Below are positions 1 to 8,589 of a stretch of 56,366 bases of DNA, one piece after another. The DNA comes from Methylobacterium sp. J-070. Lineage in GTDB: Bacteria; Pseudomonadota; Alphaproteobacteria; Rhizobiales; Beijerinckiaceae. The notes under the pieces are model-generated. The model made no database searches and was not told the origin of the DNA. It saw only the letters and a list, made by a program, of their open reading frames with translations. Where the stretch lies: assembly GCF_022829385.1 (NCBI RefSeq), contig NZ_JAKSXX010000312.1, positions 1 to 56,366 on the forward strand, written 5' to 3'. Every line of letters begins with the position of its first letter. The stretch's first letter is position 1. The translations under genes and the position numbers were made by a program.

Positions 1-2201
1 CGCGAAGGCCGCGAGCGGCACGAAGGCGCCGCGGATCACGTCGCCGGCGTGGTGGCGGAACAGCTCCAGGGCCGGGACCGGGCGCAGCCGGTCGAGGTCC
101 ATCATCCGGGCGAACTCGTCGGTGGCGACGAGGCGCAGCCGTGCGAACAGCGCGACCACGTTGATGGTGAAGGCGCAGGGTGCGGGTTCTCGACGAGGTG
201 GAACAGGCCGCGCGCGGCCAGGGCGGCGAGGTCTGCGGTGAGCTGGGGGTCGGGGGAGCGGTCGTTGACGGCGAGCAGGGTGAAGGGGGTGGCCTGCGGG
301 GCCGACAGGCAGGCGTGGAGGGCGCGCAGGGTCTCGCCGCGGCCCTTGTAGACCGGGACGATGACGACGACGCGGGCCTCGGCGATGGGCAGGGCCCGGG
401 GCAGGCCGTCCCAGTCGTGCGGGTCGGGGGCCGTCATGGGCGGATAGGTGCCGAGGTCCTCGGGCGCCGCCATCAGCCCGGCGGCTCGGCCCGTGCGCAC
501 GTAGTGCAGGAACGGCGACTCTCCCGGCGCGAACAGGTGCCCGTAGGTCTCCGTGTAGAACGCGATGGAGAACGTCCCGCTCGGGTCGCGGCCCTCGTGC
601 TGGCCGTAGGCAACGAAATGGGCGAGCGGGCCGCCGGGAGCGCCCGCGGCGTCGGGGTTGCGCTTGGCGTAGAAGGCGGCGTCGAAATGGGGCTCGATCA
701 GCCGGGCTTCCTCGGCCAGCGCCGCCGCCTTCGAATCCGGCGCGCCGTAGCCCGGGTGGAAGGCCCCGGCCGAGATGTCGGTGCCGTGCAGCAGCGCCGT
801 GGCGAGGCGGTGGACGAAGGGCGCCAGGCCGGTCTCGCGGACCCCGGCATGCGCGTCGAGATAGGCCTGTCCGTCGAAGTCGGGCCTGGGGTTGCGGCCC
901 TTCCGCCAGCCGGCGTCGCAATAGTCGCGCACCGCGTCCGCCTCCGCGGACAGCCCGTAGCGCGCCCGGTAGAACGCGTGGTCGAAATGCCCCGCCACCA
1001 GACGCGCCTGCAGGTCGAGCACGGCCGCCCGGTCCGCGGGCTCACCGATCGCCCCGAGCCAGCCGGTGTCCTCGAGGGGCGCCCGCGCCGGGCGCAGCCC
1101 GCAGACCCGCAGCAGCGCCGCCAGCGTCGAGCGCCCCGGGCCCGGATCGCGCAGCTCCCGCCAGCCCACCCCGGCGAAGTGCAGGTAGGGCTGCATCGCC
1201 CCGACATCCGGGTAGGTCGCCCGGTACCAGTCCGCGTCCACCGCCGGCAGGTTCAGCCGGTGCGGCTCGGCAAACGGCGTCTGCCCGGTGAGCTTCGCCT
1301 CGGCGACGTAGCGGAAGAACGGGTCGTCCCGGACCGCCCGGCTGCCGGCCCGCGCCTGCACGAACCCGGCCGGGTCGAAGTCCGGCCGCGGGCTCACCAG
1401 GGCCCGCCAGCCGCCCTCGACGTAGTGGCGCAGCAGCGCGGCGTCGGAGGCGCCGGCCAGCGCCTCGGCCTGGGCCTCGTCGAGGCCGCGCCGGTAGTGG
1501 GCGGCGTCGAACCAGGGCGCCAGGATCTCGACCCGCAGGGCCAGCGCCTCGGCCGGGTCCGGCCGGGCGGGTCCGCCATGGAGGACGTAGTGCATCAGCG
1601 GGTTCTGGGTGGCGTAGGTGATCCCGCGGGTCAGGCAGTAGGTGAGCACGTCGAACTGGGGCGCGGGCTCGCGGCCCTCGCGCCAGCCCGAGGCCATGTA
1701 GTGGTCGACCGGGTCGACGCCGGCTTCGGCGAGGTCGGGGTTGCCGGCGCGGTAGAACGGCCCGTCCACGAGGCGGCGGGCGAGGCGCTCGACCTCGGCG
1801 GTGTCGCGCGGGGGCAGCGGATGGCCCGCGGCCTGCCCGCTGCGATCACCCCTGCGGCGGCGGCGCGCCAGGGCGTGCAGGAACGGGTTGATGCCGGCCC
1901 TGGCCAAGTAGGGGCGCGCGGCGAGGTAGTCGGCGGAGGCGAAGTCGGCCCGCGGGTCGCGGCCCGCGCGCCAGCCCTGGACCAGGTAGTCGCGCACCGG
2001 ATCGGCCGTGATGCCGTACCAGCTCGCGTAGAAGCCCGCGTCGAAGAACGGCGCCAGCGCGGCGATCTGGTCTGCCGCGGAGGTGATATCGTTCGCCGGG
2101 AGAAGGCCTCTGGGGCCTGCAAGGATGGCAACGGCGTTGCTGCCCGCGCGGATCAAGCCGGCGCTCGCCCAGCTCCGATACAAGCCGTGGAGTTTTTTCA
2201 A
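1..2201 (-). pseudogene. Repeat-bearing glycosyltransferase, frameshifted and running off the left edge
   Basis: The main frame (TTG start at 2201, stop at 102) gives 699 residues. About six modules of 60-100 residues come first, each of the form FD..FY....PD....G.DP..HY...GWREGR.P.P.FD...Y. From about residue 610 a family-2 glycosyltransferase nucleotide-binding start appears (VVVIVPVYKGRGETLRAL, then LLAVNDRSPD). After LVENPH the frame becomes Pro/Ser-rich and stops. Another minus frame then reads sensibly to the window edge (FTINVVALFARLRLVATDEF, later LELFRHHAGDVI). The continuation does not look like the expected GT2 sequence, so this may be a deletion fusion as well as a frameshift near 160-175. 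The GT2 start and repeats are clear; acceptor sugar is unknown. Confidence 0.65.
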
Positions 2202-2543
2202 AGTACCGCTCTCACGTCGCGGCGCGTCGCGCCGGTCGTTTCGCTTCCTAGCCCGTCACCGATCCACCTGTCCTGCCCGTCGACCGCGCCGGAAACCGAG
2301 CGATGCACCCGGGCTGAAGCGCGAAGCTTGCCGGTCGCTGCGTCGGAATTTGGCGCTCGTGTGAGCATGCGTTCGCTGGGCTGGGTTCAGGGCTGTCATT
2401 TGAGCCGGGCTAGGCGCCATGTCGGCTTTCCCCTGCCCTATCGGAGCGCGCCGGGGCCGTAAACATCGGCGCTCGGCTCGCTCGGTCGAACCGAGCTGGC
2501 GCCGGTCTGAGGCTCTGTTGACGCTGGGAGGCTCCTATGACCT

Positions 2544-3113
2544 ATGCCTGACGATAACGACTTGATGTGGCGGGATCGTCCGATGGCTGAGGATAACACC
2601 CTAACGAAGGCCCTGGTTGACGTTCGGGCGCGCCGGGCTGCTCTCCAGAGCGACTACGATCGGATCGCGGCCGAGCTCACGAAGCTGCGCGCAGCCGAAG
2701 CCGCCCTGACCTCGATCGTGGAGGGAGTTCCGCTGGAGGAAACCGCGCGCCTCCACGCAGCCGATGGTGCACGGGTCCCGACTGCCGATCGTGCCGCCTC
2801 CGCGCAGGGTGGTCGGCGCGGGGCTCGCGGTCCGCGAGCGAATTCGGCCAAGGGGCGCCTGAAGGCCCTCCTTAGCAACGCGGGCTCACAAGGCTTGTCG
2901 CACGCTGAGATCGCCGACCGGTTGCCGGACGTCGCTCCGAACACCCTCAATACCTACCTGAGCATGATGGTGACGGGCGGCGAGGCGGTCCGGACCGGTG
3001 ACTTCTTCACCGCCGCCGCTGGATCGGACGAGGAAGCCGACGCGGAGACTGATCCGGTTGACGAGTCCTCGGCCGACGATGATGCCCACCGCGATACCGA
3101 AGCGGCAGAGTAA
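2544..3113 (+). CDS. Small protein with N-terminal coiled coil and C-terminal winged-helix-like region
   Basis: 189 residues. Residues about 18-65 are charged and heptad-like (RRAALQSDYDRIAAELTKLR), so a coiled coil is likely. The middle is Arg/Gly/Ala-rich and probably disordered. Residues about 105-150 (GRLKALLSNAGSQGLSHAEI, then PNTLNTYLSMMV) resemble a small winged-helix DNA-binding fold. The tail is very acidic. A GGGAG sits 13 bases before this ATG; a second in-frame ATG at 2583 (MAEDNTLTK) is an equally good start. Function is not recognised; a DNA-associated role is only inference. A decayed partial copy of the coiled-coil part lies at 3427-3600. Confidence 0.7.
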   Translation: MPDDNDLMWRDRPMAEDNTLTKALVDVRARRAALQSDYDRIAAELTKLRAAEAALTSIVEGVPLEETARLHAADGARVPTADRAASAQGGRRGARGPRANSAKGRLKALLSNAGSQGLSHAEIADRLPDVAPNTLNTYLSMMVTGGEAVRTGDFFTAAAGSDEEADAETDPVDESSADDDAHRDTEAAE

Positions 3114-3249
3114 GCTGGTTCAATCACTTCACGGCCGCTCGGCGGAAGGTGCCGAGTCTTACAACAACGGTGCGAGCCAGCTGCTGTCCTCCGCGGCTTG
3201 ATCTTGGCAGCGCTAAAGATAGTCCGCTCGGCGGCCGATCCTGTCTCTG

Positions 3250-3425
3250 AACGCTACCGTCCCGAGCATCTCGACGCGCTGCGAGGAGGGCGCTTTCCTT
3301 GACCGCCGGATCGACGAGGAATGGCCGTATTTCTGGATCAACGCCACCTACCTGAAAATCAGAAGCGGAGCCGCACAGTCCCTGTCGCCGGCATCGTAGC
3401 GTTTGGCGCGAACACTGACAGGCGC
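3250..3425 (+). mobile_element. IS256-family transposase remnant
   Basis: Plus-strand translation gives FLDRRIDEEWPYFWINATYL, which matches the IS256 (mutator) transposase core around its first catalytic Asp, usually WPYLWIDATY. Here the Asp is replaced by Asn. After a frame change the text continues as RSRTVPVAGIVAFGANTDRR, the usual next block. Both ends are missing, so this is a dead fragment. It sits between the gene at 2544-3113 and that gene's decayed copy. Confidence 0.7.
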
Positions 3426-3426
3426 A

Positions 3427-3600
3427 GTGATACAGCCGGGCACACTCCTGAGCGACTACGAGCGATTTGCGGCGGAGCTGAAGAAGCTGAGTGCGGCTGA
3501 AACTGCCCGGACCTCAATTGTAGAAAATGTTCCGCTAAAAGCTTCCGAGCTCTTGTACTTGTCCGGGAGATCGCGGCCTCGGACCCTTCATCAAACTTCA
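3427..3600 (+). pseudogene. Decayed partial copy of the 2544-3113 gene
   Basis: The frame reads LLSDYERFAAELKKLSAAET and then ARTSIVENVPLKASE. This aligns without gaps to LQSDYDRIAAELTKLRAAEA and ALTSIVEGVPLEE of the upstream gene. Similarity stops soon after and there is no winged-helix part. It has no start of its own and follows the IS256 remnant directly. It is best read as the stump of a duplicated gene cut by IS activity. The open frame runs on to 3744 but overlaps the 3' end of the opposite-strand gene and looks spurious there. Confidence 0.65.
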
Positions 3601-3656
3601 TCCGTGCAGAACGGCCTTGTCCGGCCCGCCGGTCCCGCGCTCGGCGCTGCTCCGGA

Positions 3657-5105
3657 TCAGGCGGTCGCCGACATCTGGCGGATGATCGGCAGCATCACCG
3701 CGCTCGGTGCGGCGGCCGGAACGGGGAAGATCGTGGCCGTCTGATCGGTCTTCACCCGGGGAAGCCGCTTGATCACGGTCCGCAGATTCGGGATCGTCCG
3801 CGCCAGTGTCGTGGCGAGCGTCTCGCCCGCAATCTTAGCCATGACGTATTCCAGCATGTCGCGGGGCGCCTCATCGATGGCGGTGGTCGACGGGTAGAAG
3901 GCCGCCACGGCGTCGCTGCGATCGAGGCAGAACACGCTCAGCTCGTAGAAGGCGGAATTGTAGACGCGCATCATCTCGTCCAGGCAGGCAGGCTCGAAGG
4001 GTGCGCGCTTCTGGCGGAAGATGCGGGGCGTTGCGAAATGGTAGAGCTGGGACGGGCGCATCGCAAGCGTCGCGAACTGTGCGACCGCCGGCTCCGCTGC
4101 GTCGTAGCGGAGAACCTGGCAGCGCCCGCCGGCTGGACGGATCTCCCGAGCGACCGCCTCCGCCTCGTCGGCACCGGACGCGTAGGTGATGCAGACCTCC
4201 CCGCCCCCGGCGGCGATAAGCTTGGCCGTCGCGGCCCCGAGACCCCGAGACCCGCCGATGATCAGAGCGGACACGCCCGCGAAGGTGTCCGGTTGGACCA
4301 GCGCCGCTAGGTCCTGCAAGCTCTCCTGCTCCACCGGCCGCGGGCGGACGAAGCCGTCGACTCGGGCAAAAATGCCGGGGCCGACGGCGTCGAGGGTCAC
4401 CGATTGCAGCATCGGCTGGAACCTCTTCACCGTGTAGCCGAGGCTCGAAGCGGCAACGCCGTCGGTAACGGTCACGTCGATCTTCGAGAGGATTGAGTGC
4501 AGACCGGGTACGAACATGCCTACGAGGGTCGAGAGGCCGCCTAAAGCCGCAACCCGGTGGGGACCGAGGGCACGCGCGAGACGTGGCGCCAGCGCGGCGA
4601 TCGCCTCAGGGGAAGGCAGCGAGAAGGCCCCGGTCAGATCCGTCAGGGCCTCCGGATCGCGGGCGACCGGCTCCGCGGGAATCGCGGTCGGCGCCCACTC
4701 GACTGGCTGAGCCGGCGCTCGCTCCGTCGCGAAAGTTGCCTGAATCGTTAAGGTACGAGCGCCATCCACCGATAGGGACAGGCGCAGGTGCTGCGCGTCC
4801 GCCTCGTGGGCCGTCAGCACGGTGCAGTCTCCGACCAGGACGAACCGCTCGAACCGCATCTGCAGCGTCGCAAGCCGATCAAGGGGATGTGCGGTCGCGC
4901 AGGCATCAAGGGCCCAGAGAGCGGCGTGGACGCCGTGGACGGCCCGCTCGCCGGCAAGCGTCCGTCGGGCCATCCGTGCATCCATGTGCATCGGGTTCAC
5001 GTCGCCGGTGGCCCGCGCGAAGGCGGCCTGGTGCGCCTCGGTCCAGATCCGCATCTTCGCAGAGGTATCGTCCGAGCCGGCTTCGTTCATCGAGATGCTC
5101 CTCAT
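3657..5105 (-). CDS. Double hotdog (MaoC-like hydratase) - SDR oxidoreductase fusion
   Basis: 482 residues from the ATG at 5105, chosen because a perfect GGAGGTGA lies 7 bases upstream; the open frame extends further but has no such site. Residues 34-40 (GDVNPMH) carry the hydratase-2 Asp/His motif of MaoC-type enoyl hydratases. A second hotdog-like region covers about 150-255. From about residue 280 a short-chain dehydrogenase begins (LIIGGSRGLGAATAKL, nucleotide-binding Gly motif) and a Tyr-x-x-x-Lys (YVMAK) is present near the C-terminus. The fusion could reduce and (de)hydrate a beta-keto/hydroxy-acyl thioester. It is divergent from the FkbH-ACP-KAS III operon, which supports a shared acyl pathway. 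Substrate unknown. Confidence 0.85.
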   Translation of the reverse strand: MRSISMNEAGSDDTSAKMRIWTEAHQAAFARATGDVNPMHMDARMARRTLAGERAVHGVHAALWALDACATAHPLDRLATLQMRFERFVLVGDCTVLTAHEADAQHLRLSLSVDGARTLTIQATFATERAPAQPVEWAPTAIPAEPVARDPEALTDLTGAFSLPSPEAIAALAPRLARALGPHRVAALGGLSTLVGMFVPGLHSILSKIDVTVTDGVAASSLGYTVKRFQPMLQSVTLDAVGPGIFARVDGFVRPRPVEQESLQDLAALVQPDTFAGVSALIIGGSRGLGAATAKLIAAGGGEVCITYASGADEAEAVAREIRPAGGRCQVLRYDAAEPAVAQFATLAMRPSQLYHFATPRIFRQKRAPFEPACLDEMMRVYNSAFYELSVFCLDRSDAVAAFYPSTTAIDEAPRDMLEYVMAKIAGETLATTLARTIPNLRTVIKRLPRVKTDQTATIFPVPAAAPSAVMLPIIRQMSATA

Positions 5106-5293
5106 CCGCCGGTCACCTCCCCGGCCCGGCCGCGGCCGGTCGCCCATGCCTGGCTGGCCGGCCACTGGACGCCCGGCCCCTTGCTTTATGGCACGCGATC
5201 TCGCAAGAGGGCGCGCTCACACGGATGTAAAGGGACCGGTCGATCGCCGGAGGGCCAGGCATCCGCAGGGTGTCGCAGGGACCGGTATCGAGG
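5106..5293. promoter_or_regulatory. Divergent intergenic region of the acyl cassette
   Basis: About 190 bases separate the oppositely oriented starts of the hotdog-SDR gene and the FkbH-like gene, so promoters for both must lie here or just inside the coding ends. No convincing -35/-10 pair or operator palindrome was recognised by eye. Confidence 0.4.
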
Positions 5294-6901
5294 ATGACCA
5301 CGGCTCGCGCCCTGTCGATTGGCTTCGTCGGAAACGTCGTCACCAACCCGTTCGGGAAGGTGTCGGGCCGCCTCGCGGATCTCGCCGACGTATCCTTCGA
5401 GCATCTCCCTATTGGGCAGATAGAGCAGGTCCTGACGGGTCCCGCTGCCGCCGACGTCCTGATTGTGCATCTCGACCACCGCTGGTACTTCGACGTCGCC
5501 CCGGACAAGGGCGCGGCCGCAAGGGCGCGGGGGCTCGCCGAGCTGGTCTTGGCCCGGCTCGCGCAGGCTCCCGGCACCATCATCCTCAACACCGTGCCCT
5601 TCGTGCCGGTCTCGTCCGTGGAAAGCGATCTTCATGATCAGCTGGAGGCGCTTGCCCGTGTGAACGCAGTCCTTTTCGGCCTCGCCCGATCCCACGAGCG
5701 GGTCAGCGTCATCGACGCGGCCGGTGCCCTGGCGCTCCTCGGTTTCGCCAACGCCTTCCGCGAGCGTAACCGTTATATGTACCAGATGCCCTATGCTCCG
5801 GCCGCTGTGGACGTTCTGGTCGAGCGCTACGCCGACGCCATCGCGGCCCGGCTGCGGGCGCGCCGCAAGGTAGTGGTAGTCGACGCCGACAACACGCTGT
5901 GGGGCGGCATCGTGGGTGAGGACGGTGTGGAGAACCTCGAGGTCGACAACGACTATCCAGGAATCGTCCACACGCAGCTCCAGCGCCAGCTGCTGCGCCT
6001 GAAGAGTCTGGGCATCCTGCTCTGCGCGGTGACCAAGAACAACGAGGAGGATTTCTGCTCGGTCTTCGAGCAGCGTGCGATGCCGCTGCGCCTCGACGAC
6101 CTCGTCGCCTACCGCAGTAACTGGTCGGAGAAGAGCGAGAACATCCGCGAACTCGCCGAGACGCTTAATCTCGGCCTCGACAGCTTCATCTTTATCGACG
6201 ACAATCCCTTTGAGATCGAGGAGGTCCGGGCGCGGCTTCCCAGTGTCGAGTGCCACCTGTTCGACCGCACGCGTCCAGAGCAGGCCCTCTCGCTGCTCGA
6301 CGGGATCGCGTCCCTGCGCGCTCGGAACGTGACCGTTGAAGATCTGGCCAAAACTGAGCTGTACCGGGGCGAGGCGCAGCGGCAAGAACTGCAACGCTCG
6401 GCAGCTTCGATGGACGAGTATCTCGCCTCCCTCGACATCCGGGTGCACATGGCGCGGAACAATCCGGGATCCCTGCGGCGGGTCACGCAGCTGATCAATA
6501 AGACCAACCAGTTCAATCTCACAACGCGGCGCTACACCGAGGACGAGGTCGCCACCGCGATGCGCGAGGGTAGCGTCTACGCGGCGCGAGTGGCCGACCG
6601 ATTTGGCGACATGGGGATCGTCGGGGTCGCCGTCGTCCGGGGCGGCGCGCTCGAGACCTTCCTGATGAGCTGTCGGGCCCTCGGGCGCCGCATTGAGAGC
6701 CAAGTCTTGCGCTACATTTGTCAGCAAGAGGCGGATCCGGAGCTGAGGGCCCACTACCGCCCAACCCCAAAGAACCGCATGGTCGAGACCTTTCTGGACG
6801 ACAACGGGTTCGCGCTCGTCGGCTCTGGCCCCGAGGGAAGGGACTATCGATTGACCCGAGGACCGGATGACACCGCCTACATCCACATCATCGCGGACTG
6901 A
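5294..6901 (+). CDS. FkbH-like HAD-IIIC protein (acyl-ACP loading)
   Basis: About 535 residues from ATG 5294 (MTTARALSIGFVGN); an in-frame GTG at 5270 is the alternative. The N-terminal ~190 residues are SGNH/GDSL-like as in the family. The HAD phosphatase motif VVVVDADNTLWGG is at about 195-208, with FIFIDDNPFE further on. The last ~170 residues are the GNAT-like part (RYTEDEV, then FLMSCRALGRRIE). FkbH proteins move a C3 unit from 1,3-bisphosphoglycerate onto an ACP to make glyceryl-ACP; others load different hydroxy acids. The ACP gene overlaps its 3' end by 35 bases, fitting direct partnership. Which acyl group is loaded cannot be read from sequence. Confidence 0.9.
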   Translation: MTTARALSIGFVGNVVTNPFGKVSGRLADLADVSFEHLPIGQIEQVLTGPAAADVLIVHLDHRWYFDVAPDKGAAARARGLAELVLARLAQAPGTIILNTVPFVPVSSVESDLHDQLEALARVNAVLFGLARSHERVSVIDAAGALALLGFANAFRERNRYMYQMPYAPAAVDVLVERYADAIAARLRARRKVVVVDADNTLWGGIVGEDGVENLEVDNDYPGIVHTQLQRQLLRLKSLGILLCAVTKNNEEDFCSVFEQRAMPLRLDDLVAYRSNWSEKSENIRELAETLNLGLDSFIFIDDNPFEIEEVRARLPSVECHLFDRTRPEQALSLLDGIASLRARNVTVEDLAKTELYRGEAQRQELQRSAASMDEYLASLDIRVHMARNNPGSLRRVTQLINKTNQFNLTTRRYTEDEVATAMREGSVYAARVADRFGDMGIVGVAVVRGGALETFLMSCRALGRRIESQVLRYICQQEADPELRAHYRPTPKNRMVETFLDDNGFALVGSGPEGRDYRLTRGPDDTAYIHIIAD

Positions 6902-7178
6902 GAGCGCCGTAGCCGCGGCCCGCGCCACCCTGGACCGCCTCGTGGACACGTGGGGCCGGCCGGAGCTGGGCGCGCTCGGACCCGAGGACAACCTGTTCGA
7001 GAAGATCGACTCCTTCGCGGTGGTCGAGCTTCTGTTGGAGACCGAGTCCGAGATCGAGAAAGCCTTGGGCCGCTACATTCCGCTGGCCGACGAGAGCATC
7101 CTCGACAGCACGCGCTCGCCGCTGCTCCGGATCCAGAACTGGTTCGAGTACGTGGCGGAAGCTGTAAACCGTGGCTGA
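6867..7178 (+). CDS. Acyl carrier protein (first copy)
   Basis: 103 residues, acidic, four-helix ACP-like. The likely phosphopantetheine serine is in EKIDSFAVVELLLETE (about residue 48), a variant of the usual DSL. It overlaps the FkbH-like gene upstream and the KAS III gene downstream, so the three are probably translationally coupled. The natural role is to hold the unit loaded by the FkbH-like protein. It is longer than a fatty-acid ACP (about 78 residues) owing to an N-terminal extension; an internal start is possible. Confidence 0.85.
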   Translation: MTPPTSTSSRTESAVAAARATLDRLVDTWGRPELGALGPEDNLFEKIDSFAVVELLLETESEIEKALGRYIPLADESILDSTRSPLLRIQNWFEYVAEAVNRG

Positions 7179-8208
7179 GCTTCGGTTCCGACACGCCGGC
7201 CTCGCCGGCCTCGTCACCACGGTCGGCGGTCGGTCGCTCGCCTTCGACGCGGAGGCGGCGGATCTCAGGATGGCGCCGGACGAGGCCGAACGGCTCAAGC
7301 GCGCGATGGGCTTCGCCACGCGCCACGTAGTCGTACGGGCCGACACAACGACGGCCGACCTCTGCCTGCATTCCGCCCGGCACCTCCTCGACGGCCTCGG
7401 TCTGAGGCCGGAGAATCTCGACGGGCTGATCCTGGTCACGCAGACACCTGACTACAGCTCGCCGTCGACGGCGATCGGCATGCAGCACCGCCTCGGCATG
7501 AATACCGACACGCTCTGCTTTGACATGCGGTTGGGCTGCAGCGGCTTCGTGTACGGACTCTCGGTTGCCTACAGCCTTGTCGAATCCGGGCTGAAGCGGA
7601 TCCTGCTCTGCGTCGGTGACGTGGCGAGCCGGATGGTCGCCAAGGATGACCGTGCCATCACCCCCATCATGGGCGATGCCGGGGCTGCAGTACTGGTCGA
7701 GCGGCGCGAGACCGAGAGCGTCTTCCAGCTTCACAGCGACGGGTCGGGCGAGAAGGCTCTGTTTATCCCCCATAGCGGCCTGCGCCGGGATGCCGAGGAT
7801 CGGGACAAACCGGCCTCCATGAACATGGACGGCGCGCAGGTCTTCAACTTTACCCTGAAGCGCGTGCCGGCGCTGATTACCGACATCCTAGCGGCTGCGG
7901 ATTTGCGGCCGGAAGAGCCGGACTATTACGTTCTGCACCAGCCGAACAAGTACATCCTCAAGAACCTGCAGCGGCGCCTGAGCCTTGACGACGGCAAGCT
8001 TCCCTCGGGCACGCAATCCGTCTACGGGAACCAGAACTCAGCCTCGATCCCGGGCACGATCTCGGGCTTCCTGGCGGAGGATTTCTCGCACCGGCCCTTG
8101 CGCGCGGTGCTAGCCGGGTTCGGCGTGGGTCTGAGTTGGGGTGCGTGCGCTCTTGCCACGGACCGAATTTATGCTCCGCCCGTCCTGAAGTTTGAGGAGA
8201 TCGCGTGA
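7171..8208 (+). CDS. 3-oxoacyl-ACP synthase III (KAS III-like)
   Basis: 345 residues from a GTG that overlaps the ACP stop. The catalytic Cys is in MRLGCSGFVYGL, the His in YVLHQPNKYIL and the Asn in YGNQNSASIP, so the full Cys-His-Asn condensing triad of the FabH family is present. It should catalyse decarboxylative condensation of an acyl starter with malonyl-ACP, or act as an acyltransferase as some FabH paralogues do. It lies between two ACP genes with overlaps on both sides. Similar KAS III genes occur in Pseudomonas flagellin-glycosylation islands, which is the closest known logic. Confidence 0.9.
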   Translation: MAELRFRHAGLAGLVTTVGGRSLAFDAEAADLRMAPDEAERLKRAMGFATRHVVVRADTTTADLCLHSARHLLDGLGLRPENLDGLILVTQTPDYSSPSTAIGMQHRLGMNTDTLCFDMRLGCSGFVYGLSVAYSLVESGLKRILLCVGDVASRMVAKDDRAITPIMGDAGAAVLVERRETESVFQLHSDGSGEKALFIPHSGLRRDAEDRDKPASMNMDGAQVFNFTLKRVPALITDILAAADLRPEEPDYYVLHQPNKYILKNLQRRLSLDDGKLPSGTQSVYGNQNSASIPGTISGFLAEDFSHRPLRAVLAGFGVGLSWGACALATDRIYAPPVLKFEEIA

Positions 8209-8435
8209 TGACTGAGGCTGGGTTCCTGGACGAGCTCGGCGCGATCCTGGACCAGCAGGGGCCGCTCGCGCGCGGCCAGAAGCTTGGCGAGATCGAGACC
8301 TTCGACTCCCTCGGCATCCTCAATATCATGGCCCTGTTCGATACGCTGGGTCTTGAGGTCGAGCCATCGCAGATCGCGAAGGCAGCCACCACAGACGACC
8401 TTCTCGGCATTGCCGTCGCGAAGTTGCAGTCCTGA
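8205..8435 (+). CDS. Acyl carrier protein (second copy)
   Basis: 76 residues with the phosphopantetheine motif TFDSLGILNIM at about 33-43. Length and acidity are those of a normal ACP. Its GTG/ATG start overlaps the KAS III stop. It is clearly different in sequence from the ACP at 6867, so the cassette has two non-redundant carriers, perhaps one for the starter unit and one for the extender or product. Confidence 0.85.
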   Translation: MMTEAGFLDELGAILDQQGPLARGQKLGEIETFDSLGILNIMALFDTLGLEVEPSQIAKAATTDDLLGIAVAKLQS

Positions 8436-8448
8436 AGCCTGGATAAGC

Positions 8449-8589
8449 ATGGCGGAAGCTGCAGAGCACATCCTCGTCGTCGGAGGCAGCAGCGGAATCG
8501 GCAGCGGTGCCGCGGAACGGTTCGCCGATCAGGGCAAAGCACCGCACCTTTATGATAGGGCAGATCGCGTGATGGATGGTCTCCCGTGA
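8449..8589 (+). pseudogene. 46-residue stump of a short-chain dehydrogenase
   Basis: The ATG at 8449 begins AEHILVVGGSSGIGSGAAER, a textbook SDR N-terminus with the Gly-rich NAD(P)-binding loop, followed by RFADQG. After about 32 residues the sequence no longer fits an SDR and a TGA comes at 8587, where the next gene starts with an overlapping GTG. Normal SDRs have about 245 residues and need Ser/Tyr/Lys; none is here. An internal deletion has removed about 200 codons. The reducing step of the cassette may now depend on the SDR half of the fusion at 3657-5105. Confidence 0.75.

Noticed and set aside
180..2462. 760-residue plus-strand open frame
   Set aside because: It is antisense to the repeat glycosyltransferase, is rich in Arg/Gly/Val strings typical of shadow frames in GC-rich DNA, and resembles no protein.
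5186..6991. 601-residue minus-strand open frame
   Set aside because: Antisense to the FkbH-like gene, which has clear catalytic motifs; the minus frame has none and no start site.
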